Below are positions 48,907 through 61,400 of a stretch of 64,000 bases of DNA, piece by piece. Within the stretch, counting starts at the first letter, position 1. Every line of letters starts with the position of its first letter. Position numbers and translations under genes: made by a program. The DNA comes from Dryas octopetala. Lineage: Eukaryota; Streptophyta; Magnoliopsida; Rosales; Rosaceae. Location: NCBI GenBank assembly GCA_963921425.1, contig OY992840.1:9984501-10048500 (forward strand). The letters run 5' to 3'. A model generated the notes under the pieces. The model searched no databases. It was given only the letters and a program-made list of their open reading frames with translations, and was not told where the DNA came from.

Positions 48907-49347
48907 AATACTTTTAGACTTTTTGCAATGATAATATTTAAATAGAAACCTAAAATAATATCTTAAAAAAAAGAAAGAATGATATATAAAATATATTTAA
49001 TTTTATAAATTATTATATTTCAAGTGTCAATATGCTTATAAATATATTGCATGTACTTGAATTTCATAACTGATTAAGTGGTATAGTGGGAATTCATACT
49101 TTGACTCTTCTCACAAGGTCATGGGTTTGAACCCCAGCATGTGCAAAAATCACCTTACACTTTTTTTATTCAATATATATAAGTTTTATATAATATAAAA
49201 TATATAATAAACTATATAAATATATATAAATAATACGTTTTGGTCCGGTTTTTTTGTCAACCCGAGAAAATTTGAAATGTTTTATAGTTTGTGGACCAAC
49301 TTGAAATGGACCCTATAATTGGTAGATGTAAATGTACTTAAGCCTAA
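48907..49347. mobile_element. AT-rich non-autonomous DNA transposon, half copy 4
   Basis: It starts in the element core (AGACTTTTTGCAATGATAAT) and continues through the right tRNA-like block, ending GGTAGATGTAAATGTACTTAAGCC. It adjoins copy 3 directly in the same orientation and lacks the left arm and two of the terminal units. Confidence 0.7.
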
Positions 49348-50204
49348 AATAATCTCTCATAATTAGTCCTAGTCCCTCATAGTAGCCATTCTTAATATAC
49401 TAAATATCAAAACACTTTTTTTTAGGATTAAACCTTCATTTCATCTATAATTCCATTAAAATTTGTCATTATATTTGATTCGATTACAATTTTTTCTATT
49501 ACAAAAACTAATCATCAAATATTTAAATCAAATCCAATGTTTATGGGATAGGATTCTTAGCTCGTAATGAATTGCAAAATGTATAATCTAATGCATATGG
49601 GGTCAACTGATGTAAATTTGCTAAAAATTAATGATTTTGAACTGACAAACACCCTTATAGAATATAATAGTGTTTGAGCTTCTAAATTCTAAAGAAAAGT
49701 GTCTCAATTTTATAGAAATATAAGAAGAAAGTCCACAACATCACCACATAGTGAAAATGGTCTTATTTCTTCTTTTTAACTATTTAGGCTCAAATATTCT
49801 TAGGTAGCCCTTTCTTGAGACACCCTCATGCCCAGCCCTACTTATAGTTTATCAAGTTAGTTGTCTATGATTCTATTAGGAATTAGTTTCCACTAAATGA
49901 TGCTAGAAACGTCCATGTTTTTCCTTTATTTCTCTCTTTTTTTTTTTCCGCACAAAAAAGGGAGGTTAGTCACCGACTTCTAATTATAGTTTATGTAACT
50001 GTCAAGTAATCACAATTTAGTAAAAAAATAGTATGAAGTTGTTCAGACATTATTACTGAACACTAATTCAAAATGCTGTACAAGATTTTTGAACGCAAAT
50101 AAATGTCTTTCATCGCCTTGGTACTTAAACATAGAAAATCAAAACTTAGTATATAGGACTCAATCTCAAGATTCTCAACTAAACTTAAAACACCTTTAAC
50201 CAAC

Positions 50205-50261
<57 letters not shown>

Positions 50262-51127
50262 TTTACATGCGCGTGATCCTACGGAATGGATGACGCAGGT
50301 CAGCGGCTAATGCTAAGTTGCAAACTGTTGTAGCACAAATGGACCACTTGGCAATTTGGCAATGACTTCTCAGACGCGCTGTCTCATTTATTAACTTCAC
50401 ATGCACACCAGTCTCTGCCTTCCTTTTGTTTCACAACGGTGGCTTCAGATCCACGCATGCAGAAACATCCATGCATGCATCCATGATCATCATTCCATCT
50501 AAGGGCCAATAATAAATGTGGGTAGCTGGAAGTTTGAGTTTTCAGAGGAGGGAATTAAACACACCAATAAATGTGACAACCTCCAGAACCAAATCCTCAT
50601 AAATACATGGCTCTGATTGATTTCAGTCTACTATTATAGCTGCTTCAATAACTTCGAGAACCATACTTTCCCACTTCCTAGGGCTCTGAGCTCTCTCTCA
50701 TTTTCCTCATCTTGACCCAGCAGAGTTTCACACTTTTATGTTCCTATTATATTTGCTTTGGTAATATTTCTATTGTTACTATGGTATATCATATGTGTCT
50801 TCCTATTATTACATGAGTGTGAAATTCACCGCATAATAATAAAAAAAAAAATTTATCTATTATATATTGTAGTAATGTGACATTCTTTGAATAAAAAAAT
50901 AGAGACAAGAAAAAAAAAAAAAGAGTGAGATAAGAAAAAGAGCCAATGAGAGAAAATGAATATATCATGTAATATCACATGAGAGGATAAATAAATTATT
51001 CTCTATAATAACACGTCTTATACACCTCTTGAGGGACAAATTTTGAATACCTATAAGCATTTATTACAATAGAGGGTTGAACCGATTACATAATAATTCT
51101 TATATATTGGACCAATTCATAAACTAA
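49348..51127. other. Intergenic region with AG microsatellite and a promoter-like stretch
   Basis: No open frame of note. A long (AG)n tract lies at 50207-50258. At about 50450-50490 there are several CATGCA (RY-type) motifs, followed by AAATCCTCATAAATACATGG and a CT-rich leader-like stretch up to 50720. No gene begins after it. Confidence 0.5.
50207..50258. repeat. (AG)n microsatellite
   Basis: About 25 uninterrupted AG dinucleotides; likely polymorphic in length. Confidence 0.95.
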
Positions 51128-52264
51128 GGCCTCATTTAATGTATAAGATAAAATTAGATAGAATAAATGGCTAATTTATTTATATTCAAATAATAAATTT
51201 TTAACTTTAAAGAATAAAGTGTATTAAGATGAATTAATCATAAGGAGAGACGTATCCAGGGCCGGTCCTGACTTTTGGAAGGCCCATAAGCGAAATCTAA
51301 ATTGGGCTCCTAATAAAATCTTTTACAAAACAATTTACAATTGACAAGAAATTAATTAGGAAATTTTCGATCACATCAAGAAAATTAGAAAATTTTTGGT
51401 TGAACGTCAAAAAATAATTTATAGGAATATAAGAGAAAAATTAAAAGGGAAAAACACACACTCAAACATTAATTACCTTCTTGCCTCAATGAGACCTCTC
51501 TAATTTCTTTTAGATTGAAAGAGCCTGTAGAGAACAAAAAAAAACCAGTTTTCTACAAGACTATATAGAGATCCGTCTTTGCCAATTCAAAGCAAACATG
51601 CTCTTTGAATCCAACTTTCCAGAAAAGAAGACATGTACTTTTGATTAAAAAAAAAAAAAAGAGGTGTAAACCCAAGGGCAAAAAGGACTCACTGCCATGC
51701 AGATGAGGATGTTGGCTTGCTTCTCTTGTGATTCACGTGAGAAGCTAAAGAAAAAATGAAGCAAGTTGACCAAACACAAATTAAGGAAATAAAGAAAAAT
51801 AAAATGGTGACTTTCAACTAATAATCAAGGAAAAATAGGTTGCAGAATCCAAGCTTTATATCTTAGAAGGGCCTAGTTTTTTTTTTTTTTTGGTACAAAG
51901 GGGGGTCGAAGCCCAAAGAAAAAAAAAGGATAACTACAACTCTGACACAATAAGTAGAAAAACCTAATAGCGAAGACATTATAAATAAATTCAACAACTA
52001 TTTTTTATAATATATATATATATTAATATATACATAATATAAAAATTTGTGAGCCCCTCTTGAAAGTGGGCCCTAGGCGGTCACACTCAGTGCCCCCCTT
52101 CAGGGCTGGCACTGGACGTATCTCTTCTAATCCCCAAAAAAATAGTGGGATTAAATAATTCATCTTCTTTCTTTAAATTAGAAGACATTTTTTATGTTTT
52201 TCCTTAAATACACATAATCAATTTAACTATTTATTCTATCAAATCTTATCCACCAAACAAGAGT
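51128..52264. mobile_element. MITE (relative of 1975-2268) split by a hAT insertion
   Basis: The left half (GGCCTCATTTAATGTATAAG, ATAAATGGCTAATTTATTTA) and right half (AACTATTTATTCTATCAAAT, CTTATCCACCAAACAAG) match the ends of the MITE in the maspardin-like intron. They are separated by the hAT element at 51257-52114. Without that insertion and one copy of its duplication, the MITE would be about 270 bp, close to the 294 bp of its relative. Confidence 0.75.
51257..52114. mobile_element. hAT-type non-autonomous transposon
   Basis: This 858-bp element has terminal inverted repeats CAGGGCCGGTCCTGA and TCAGGGCTGGCACTG, and a perfect 8-bp target duplication GACGTATC (51249-51256 and 52115-52122), diagnostic of hAT elements. 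GGCCC-type blocks near both ends (GGAAGGCCCATAAG, GTGGGCCCTAGGC) are also inverted. No transposase frame remains. Confidence 0.9.
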
Positions 52265-54090
52265 TTAAAAATTTGGAAGCATATAGTACTGTTGCGGTCA
52301 TCTTGTAACTGAATATTCGTCCCATGTATCTGATGGACGTAGCCTTCAATAAAGAGGCACAATAGATACATAAATAAATTATGACTTTTTTAGCCCTAAA
52401 TATGGTCTTCAAAGACAAAATAGCTCACATGCACAAGTTTATTTCAAACACTAAATACACAACTGATGAACTGATCATACCATCATACATTCATATTAAT
52501 GTTTTTCCTAGTATTCATGCGATGCAAATAATGGATGCATTAAGATTCGTAGGCTTTAGTAATTAATTATAGGACTAGGCGACTAGCTACATGCTTACAG
52601 GAATATGATGTATGCAAATAATGAGATCATGAATTACTGGGTCCTAAATATGATGCAAAAATTAATGACTCAGCTTAATTAATACCATATTGAAGTACAA
52701 ATAATTCATTGCGCTACGCCGTGACGGCTGATATGTATTTTAATAACAAATATTTAAGTCTTCAATTTACATCTCATTAGCTCACTATTCACTTCCCTCA
52801 TTTCTCAACTTAGGTAGGTGGTGGCTGTGAGGGCATGACTCATGAGTGAGAGAAGAGGATCGAAGTTGATATTTTAAAAACCTAAAAAAAAAATTCAGGA
52901 ATAAAATTGAATTAAAAAGTTTACAAAAGTATAAGATAGAAGTTAACTAAAATAATTTGACAATGGTTTTGCAAGTGCCAAAAATGCTTCAAGGAATCAA
53001 ATTATTATTATTTTTATAGCATTTGACATAAATAGATAAAAATATTTTTTGAGGTTATAGAAGCACTTTGTATTACTTTATTGACGCAGCAAAAATCTAA
53101 GAAATTCAAGCGAAATCTTAAAAATAAAGAATTATAAAATTTATCAAAAAAATTGAGAGAAAACTCATTTTTAACATTGATAAACTAAATAATAATAATA
53201 AACAAATATGAAAAAGAATATTTATAGTCTTACAAACTTAACTTCAAAAGGAAATCCAAACGAAAAAAGAATCCTAAATGTGAAAATAAGAAAGTTTAAC
53301 ACGAAACAGTCAAATGACATTTATTTGGCCTAAACGATAAAAAGCCCAGGTGAAGCGGGGTCAGTCACCCTCGTCTCGAAATTTCCTTCAATTTGATATA
53401 TTATTTGACCTATTTTTGATATCGTATGAATTAAATATGGCCTATTAAAATCGACTATTCTGTTTTTTGTGCATATCAAATTGATTTTTAAAGTCAATTG
53501 CAAGTATCTCCACATCATTTATGACAAGCATCCGACTAACAATGTTTCATGAAGAAACACCTATAAAGTGCTTTTGAGTGAATATGCATGAATAAACGGG
53601 CAAATTGTTAATTATAAGTGACAAACCAGAAAGTTTATTACTCAAAATGACACGTATTTACCTTTACTTGTCAAAACAAAAAAACAGCACTGAGCAATTC
53701 ACACCAATTGCAACTATACATATATTCTAAATAAAAAATTTGTAACTTTGAATCTCAAACTGATAAATATCTTAAAAGGCTAAAACATACTTAACACACT
53801 ATAAAAAATCTAAAGTTTATCTTGGGATGATGCAAGTACATAGCTAGCCAGGTTCATTCTCGGTTGACAGCGCGTGGGAAGCAGTTGGCTGCCTCCACAG
53901 CGTTACATAACCATGATGATTACTAGACGACGAAAAACCCAACTGTGAAGAAACATGGACGACTCTTGAGGATTAAAGAGCAAACCCACCCACGTCTGTA
54001 CGCATATAGATATGTGCCATGAATGACACCATGACACCACCACTCTGTAACAAACAAAACATGCCGTTTTAGAAAAAAACTCAGACAACC
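52265..54090. other. IRKI upstream region
   Basis: AT-rich sequence without a gene. The last 200 bp form the promoter and leader of the IRKI-like gene. Confidence 0.5.
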
Positions 54091-55739
54091 ATGCCTCCAC
54101 CTTCAGCCTCTTCTTCTTCTTCCTCCAAATCCCCACCATTCCCTTCTCCTCCAACCCATTTCACCCCTGTAAGTATTTACTTTCTTTGTTTCTCGGGAAA
54201 ACCTCATTAATGCCTAATTTAAGACCTACCCCATTTACTTATTAATGCTTATTTGTTCGTTTGCAGATTCAAGAATGCGAGAGAGAAGAACTAGAACTAG
54301 AACCAGAACTAGAAGGGATTGGGACTACGACTACCCCAAGTGGCGGTTGTACGGACACAACTCCAAAGCACCACCCTACACCTCTCCGCCACTCTCACCA
54401 CAAAAATGGCTCACGCCACCCCAAGAAACACTCCGACCACTCCGCAGGTTCAGTTACTGAAGAAGAAGACGGGTCCGTTTCGTGCAACAAGTGTCGACCC
54501 CACGCGCGAGAGAAGATCTCCGTGGTTCCTCTGGAAAACACCAACAACAACAAGTACTATACCAGCTTCTCGTCGTCCGTGTCGTCCATGCCCAGCCCAA
54601 ACGGCATTCTCAAGTCGATTCTCTCGTCGTTTACTCGGAAGAGCAGCAGTAGTCCGAAGCCGCCGCCGCCGCCGTTGACGGAAAAAAACAACGCCGCGGC
54701 GGCGAGGGAGGAGCAGTGGAGGCTCGCCATGGCGGAGCTCTCGCACAAGCTGGTCCAGGCCACGAGGAAGCGAGACGAGGCGCTTCTAGAAGCTTCGAGG
54801 CTCAAGTACTCCATGGCCGAGCTGGAGAAGAAGCTCAACAAGCTCGAAATCTACTGCCACGGCTTGAAGTCCGGTCTCGACGAATGTAGCTCCAATTCGT
54901 CGCCGTACCAATTGGGAAAAACGACGTCGTCGTCGGCCCAAAACCGCCGACATAGTTTCGGTGGGTTCAAATTCAATGACGAGAACAAGGGGGTCGTTGA
55001 GAATTTCTTGATTTCGGTCTCGGAATCCCGAAATTCGGTCCGGCTCTTGAGCCGGTCACTCACTGTGCAGCTCCGGCAAATCGGAGGCGGCGGCACCAAC
55101 AAAGTGTACGAGAAGATCTCGGTCCATCTTCAGCCTTACGACGTCAAGCTCTCGCTCTCCAAAAACCCCAGAAGCTTGCTCTTCTACTTGGAGGCTCTGC
55201 TGAACAAGGCCTTCTTCGACGACTTCGAGTCGGCCGGGTTCCAGAAGAGCTCGCCGAACCCGATCCTGAACCCAGTTCAGAGGTGCGAGGCCAACGCGGC
55301 GTCGTTTCACATGCTCAAGGGGCTGACGTGGGACGAGGTTTTGATCAAGGGGACGAGGCATTTTAGCGAGGAGTTTAGCAGGTTTTGTGATCGGAAGATG
55401 AGTGAGATTGTCGCTATGTTGGGCTGGACCCGGGCCTGGCCCGAACCGTTGTTGCAGGCCTTTTTTGGAGCGTCCAAGAGTGTGTGGTTGGTCCACCTCT
55501 TGGCCACCGCGGTCCACCCGAGCTTGCCCATTTTTCGGGTGGACAAGGGGGTCGGGTTCGACTCGGTTTATATGGAGGACATGGGTGCGGACAAGGCGAG
55601 GAAGTTGGTCCCATCCATGGTTCGGATCATGGTCGCACCCGGGTTCTATGTTTATGGGAGTGTGGTCAAGTGCAAGGTGCTCTGCAGGTACAACAGCACT
55701 ACTACTAGTAAGGGTTTGGCCCAATTATCATCACCTTAA
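54091..55739 (+). CDS. IRKI: IRK-interacting protein (IRKI)-like, DUF641/GIL1-related
   Basis: Two exons (54091-54168 and 54267-55739) encode 516 residues. The first exon is Ser/Pro-rich (MPPPSASSSSSS). The second starts with an acidic Glu/Leu run, then His/Ser-rich low-complexity sequence. A predicted coiled coil follows (about 177-228, WRLAMAELSHKLVQATRKRD and AELEKKLNKLE). The C-terminal domain contains LLSRSLTVQLRQ, LEALLNKAFFDDFE, NPVQRCEANAASF and GFYVYGSVVKCKVLCRY, the block shared by IRKI and GIL1/DUF641 proteins. Arabidopsis IRKI binds the receptor kinase IRK; no enzymatic activity is known. Exon 2 is GC-rich with strong C/G third positions, unlike the AT-rich flanks. The small first exon rests on an ATG in good context and an exact GT-AG phase-0 join; an alternative start within exon 2 is possible. 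Confidence 0.88.
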
Positions 55740-58361
55740 TTAGAGTTTAATCAAATTTGAAACACATATATTTTGGTTAGTTTATTATTGGTCCAGAAAG
55801 ACTGTTTTCATGCATGGGTCCTATATACATAATCATATGTTAGTTGGATAGAGTCACTGCTCAAAAGAAATAATTAACCAAAGATGAAAAGGCCCCATGT
55901 GAAATAATTATCTTGTGATTGCTTTTGGGAGCTTCTGAATTTGATTGGTATTTTGTGTATCATGTTATGAAATTAATAGAAGCTTTTTTCTGAGTATTGC
56001 AAGTTTCTGCACAGTACCCAATGTTGTGTTGAAAAGCACAACTCATGCACAATAAGGTGAAAACCCACTATGTTTGACAAGGAAATGATGTATTAATATG
56101 TAAGAAAATGTGTGTATACAAATCGCTCTTTGGGATCAAGTTCAAGCATGCCTGCAACTTAATTTTGGATTTTATACTGTTTTAGTGCATGGGGTCAAAC
56201 TTTCACAGTGTACAATGTTATTGGGACCTGAGAGAGATGTTTGATGTTTCTTTCTGGGGTGAGATTTTCATTGGAAAAAAAGAAAATGTATTGGGGCTGG
56301 AGTTTGGGGAAGCAAAAAGGCTAAGCCTGGGCTGCTTTCTCTTTCAGTGACACGTGACACTCTGTATCAAAGCTTCCAAAACCCTTTGTTTGACTTTATA
56401 TCTTTTGTCTGCAGCTAGAGGTCATTAGAACATGTACATTTTATTACATATTTACAGTAACCTCTTTTCTTTTCAAGAAAAAAGATGCAGTAGCTTTTTC
56501 ATGTTTGAATTCTGCATATCTTAATGAAAATTAAATTGATTTTTAGAAGATATAGAAGAATGGTTTCTAAAGTTGTGACACGGTGCCACCAAACTTTATC
56601 AGCTAATGATTATTAACCAGCTGCAGAGATTGACTAGGCAGTAGGCACATGGTTTCATATGCTTATTGGCCCCTATGCTGCTATCCCTCAGAGACCACAC
56701 AACAGTACAACACATCTTTACAGGCTGTAGATCTCTCTGAGAATTTGGAGTTCTTTGAACTACCAAATCAATGATATCATACATCAGTCTTTCTCATTCT
56801 TTGGTCCCTCAGTTTCTGTAATTGGTTTTATGTGAAATTGTGGATATCAAGGCCACAGATAAATGCCAGCAGGGGCTTGAGTGAGGACTGAGAATGATAT
56901 TTAGGCGTTAGAACTTTTGTGTCTCGAGTTTATATTTCATTGTGTCTTATCTCTTTCATGATTGTTTTTTTGCCGATATTATTTAGAGTGGTCTGCTGGG
57001 AGCATATTTGAAAGTAGAGAAGCAAGCAGATTTTAACCTTAAACCCTAAACCCATTTTTGCAATGCGTAATAGTCAATTATGCTGCAGTTGAAATGAAGC
57101 TTGTGGGGGGCATAAAATCATCCTAGGGACAGTTGACTCACTACTTTTCTAATAGAATACATGTTCTCAAGGTTATATAAATACACACATAACATCATGC
57201 CAAGGTATGCAACACTTTTCTCACAAAACATCCCTTACTACTTTATGCTGAGAATCCATAGTCCCCATTGGGCTGTCAAAATTTTGGTCTCACAAAATTA
57301 ATCAAAATGCTAATTTAAATTCCCAATTAGAACACAATGTGTTGCCTAATAAATTTGGGTTAATTGGAGCTAATGAGGAACCATAATGGGGACTTTGGTT
57401 AGGTTTGCTGTCAACTTGGGAGTGGGCCAAGTGGGCCAAGAGGTTGATGCTGAACTGTGGGGTCTTTTATTGGGCTTACATATGGCCTGAACAGGGCCTG
57501 CATAGCCTGCATAGCTGTAGAGGTTGAGGTGGGCTTATGCTGCCAACATAGCTCTTGTCCAGTATGAGGTTGAAGCTAGTCAGTCACCCATTGTTCAGTT
57601 TGTGAATGCAGCACTATATTGGCAACAAGTGGATACAAAAAAAAATGTCCATGTGGTTTTTATTAAGAAACAAAAAATGAGACTTCTAAGCCCCGAAACT
57701 GATTTTTTAGGCCTAAAATCACTTATTTTGAAATTTTTTAACTTAAGACTCGTTTTTAATTTCAATCTTGTCTCTTAAAAGATAAAAAAAATTTAAAAAA
57801 TCTTCTTTCAGAAGTCCTAGTGCTCCATGGCCCGTCTCTCTCGGAGCCGTTATGGTTAGTTGCCAATTTGCCATGATGGTCGGCCCTCATATATTTTTTC
57901 AAAAGTTAAAAATAAAAAATAAATGTGAAAAAACATATTTTGGAGTATTATATATCAATTTGCAATTTACAGTCACACGTCAAAAACTATAATTTCTTAA
58001 AAAATTGTGAAATCTAGTCAAAGCCACAACAGCACAGAATTTTCTATTCATCTTCGTTTTCCCAAACCAAAAAAAAAAAAAAAAAGAATTTTCCATTTTC
58101 CCCTGAAATTTTTTCTATACAACTAGAAGTCTAGAAGAACATAAAAGAAGTAAAAGAAGGGATCAAGTCTTTTTTTTTTCTAGTTTTCTGTATCTCTCTG
58201 TCTTTCTCTCTCTGTGTTTTTCAGCCAAAACGCGAATTGCTTATGCCGGTTCAACATTCCCCCAAAGTCAACACGTCACCACCCAGAAATAAAATCACCC
58301 CCTTTTCATAATTAACTTCCACTTTAAGGAAAAAAAAAAAACAAAGGAAATTTCCATTTCT

Positions 58362-58397
<36 letters not shown>

Positions 58398-58492
58398 CGA
58401 CTGCGTTTGTGCGCGATCTCTCTCTCTCCGAGCCTTTTCGCTCTCGAATCGATCGGTCCGGATACGAAGAGGAAGAGAAAAAGCTTGGACCG
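55740..58492. other. Region between IRKI and KEULE-like genes
   Basis: IRKI 3' UTR at the left; the KEULE-like promoter and CT-rich leader at the right (CT microsatellite about 58361-58399). No additional gene is supported. GGCCTGCATAGCCTGCATAG near 57495 is a small tandem repeat. Confidence 0.55.
58361..58399. repeat. (CT)n tract in the 5' leader of the KEULE-like gene
   Basis: CT dinucleotides lie about 100 bp upstream of the ATG at 58493, probably within the transcribed leader. Such CT tracts are common in plant 5' leaders. Confidence 0.85.
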
Positions 58493-61400
58493 ATGTCGTT
58501 CTCCGACTCCGATTCGTCGTCCTATGGCGGCGACTACAGGAATTTCAAGCAAATCACCCGTGAACGTGAGTTCCCTCCCTCTCTTTCTCACTCACTTTCA
58601 TTTCAATTTACTTCAATTTCTTTGATGCTGAATTTGAATTCGATAATTAGTTGCAGCATCTTATTGAAGCTGTAAGTAAATGAATTTATGTTCTAATTGG
58701 TTCCAAATTTATTGCTTACTGAACGATCTTAGTGATTAGTGAAATGGAACTAGATTTTCAGAAACTACAACTCCTGTGAATTATGGAGTTACTGATATGT
58801 GAGCTAGTATTGTGTGTGCAATGTCGGAGGAGCATAAAGCATTTCTCCGCTGTGATGCAATGTGCACCAGCTAGGCCAATTTTGTATTGCTTGTACAGCT
58901 CGTTGTGCTTTACATTCATTAGTTATGTTTCTGTTACTGTTGTTTATAGTTGATGTTGTCAATATAGTTTTTTTTTTTTTTTCTTTATTATTATTATTAT
59001 TATAATTTTTTGTTTTATATCAATAGTGGGCCTAATGGCTTGGCTATTTTGCTGACTGATCGCCTGGTAATTAATCTGTTTTCGTTCTTTATGTTTATGT
59101 TTAGGATTATTGCATGAAATGCTCCGGTCGTGCAAAACGGGGGACTCAAAAGCAACTTGGAAGGTACATACAGCTTGTATTATGTTGTCATTCGTGGTAC
59201 AAAATTTCTTATATGTATTTCTTGTGGATGTTTTGGAGGTTTCATGCCTCACTTTATCTCTCTCCACACCCACACTCACACGACCCATCTGTCTATTGAT
59301 TTATGTGCGTATAATTGAAAAGATTTTTCACATGTTTCATGGACATAGGCTCTAGGAATTGGATACATATTTGATGACATTCTTGTATTTGAAAGTGTCA
59401 GATCATATTAAAGAACTGGGAATTTTTTTTTTTTTAAACTATCAACAGGAAATAGATGTGTTTGATGCCCTTCTTATGTGTATACAACTTGTTGCTTTTT
59501 TTGTCTTTAATTGATAGAATTAATCACTATTGAGGGCTGTTAAGGGTGTCTCAAAGTTATCTGTATTCTGGAATAGGGTTGGTAAGTGAATGATCTGATC
59601 AAGCCTTGAAGGTATTGTGTAATAGACCTGGAAGTATGAAAAGTGTTGCTTTAGGGTAAAGAATTATTTATCTCTCTTATTTTGTTAACCTGCGATACTG
59701 TAATAAGCTGCCATGCATTTACTTTTCTTGCACCGGTTAATATCATCTTTTATCTCTCTTATAAACCCTTGAGACTTTTCATTCTGTTGATATCTTCCTT
59801 TTTCACTTGCAATGTTCATGTGGTCCTTGATTCTATATATCTGTAGGTACTTATTATGGACAAACTTACTGTTAAGATAATGTCTTACGCGTGCAAAATG
59901 GCTGATATTACAGATGAAGGTGTTTCATGTAAGCATCAAAAGGACCTTCTCTGAAATGTTTTTTTTTTTTTTTTTTTTTTGAGCATTGCCTTAGTATCAC
60001 CTTTATCCCCATTCTATGCTGTTATCAGCTGCATGGTATTGGATAAAAGTTATTATCCCCCTGTTTATTTGTCAACCACATTTTACCTAACCCTAGAACA
60101 AGGTGCTGCAGGGTATTTCTTGAACTAAATTATATCAAACACATTGCCTCTTCCATTCTGATAGTATCTAAAACTTGAGGTGATATGATTATCTCAATTT
60201 CATTGTGGAAGTCCCATGAGAAGGTGCTGACTGGTCACTGCGATGGTATTTAGTTTTCTAGATGGCGCAAAGTACTGAGTTATATCTGTTGCCATTTTTA
60301 GCTGACAAGCGGTTGCCTGTTTTCCCCCCTTTTATTTATTTTTTGTTAAGTCAATCAACTATTTAGTACAAAGGAAATTCTTTTAGTCATATAATTGTTG
60401 AGATAATGGTTCAGCGTTGACAAAATTAAGATGCTATACCTGGTACATGCGCTTTTAATAAATTTTCAGTTGTTAGTTTTATTTCTACATGTTACTAGAA
60501 TTCATATTTTCCTGCAGTGGTTGAGGACATATACAGGCGAAGACAGCCATTGCCCTCCATGGATGCCATATACTTCATCCAGCCTACCAAAGAGAAGTAA
60601 TACTTTTTATTTGTTTTTTGGTTAATTTTCTCTGTTAATGTTATTAACTAAATGAAGATCAATATCTCTTTAATAGGTTGACTAAAGAATTTGTTTGTTC
60701 TGACTGACTCGAGTCAATTGCGCTTTGTTGTGCTGTTCTCTGTGTCTGTCTTGTTTGTTCTTTTTATTATTTCTTGTTCATTCACTTTGCTTAAATCTAA
60801 AAATGAATTTAGAGTTAACACTGACAAGAAAAAAAGGACTTGCAACTAATGCCCTCTCCTTTCCCCATTGATGTAAGAACTAAGGACTGCCTTGCGATAG
60901 CCTCCACTATGTGTGTGATCAGCCCTGCAAATGTGAGAGAGAGAGAGAGAGAGATCCTAACAACTTAAGCTTTTAGAAATATTGGTAACTAACAAAATTT
61001 CTCATGATATTAGAGCGAGAGAGCCCCACACGTGAGGGGGATGCTAGAATATGAAACAATTATTGGCGCCCATCCTAACAACTCAAGCTTTTGGGAGTAG
61101 TGGTACACTGACAAAACTTATCAAACATAGGTTCGAGACCTAATAGTTGTCCCGAATTATTTAGTACATTATTAGACTGGAATGATGATTATTCAGTAAT
61201 TTTCTGTTCTTACACCATCTGCCCTTAGATATGTCCTTCCCTTGACCCAAAAACGTTTTATTAGTTCTTTCTCACTTTCTGAAATCATAAGCAATGTTCA
61301 TGTCTGTTTTATTCTGGGAGTAGAATATGAAATAAGAATTTTTCCCTGTTGATAATGCTGAAGTGTTTACCGATATTTTTTTCTATTTCCTATTGGGTTT

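Noticed and set aside
54319-54678. Long overlapping frames in other phases across the IRKI exon (also 55056-55724 on the minus strand)
   Set aside because: The exon is GC-rich, which leaves few stops in all frames; only the IRKI frame matches a known protein.
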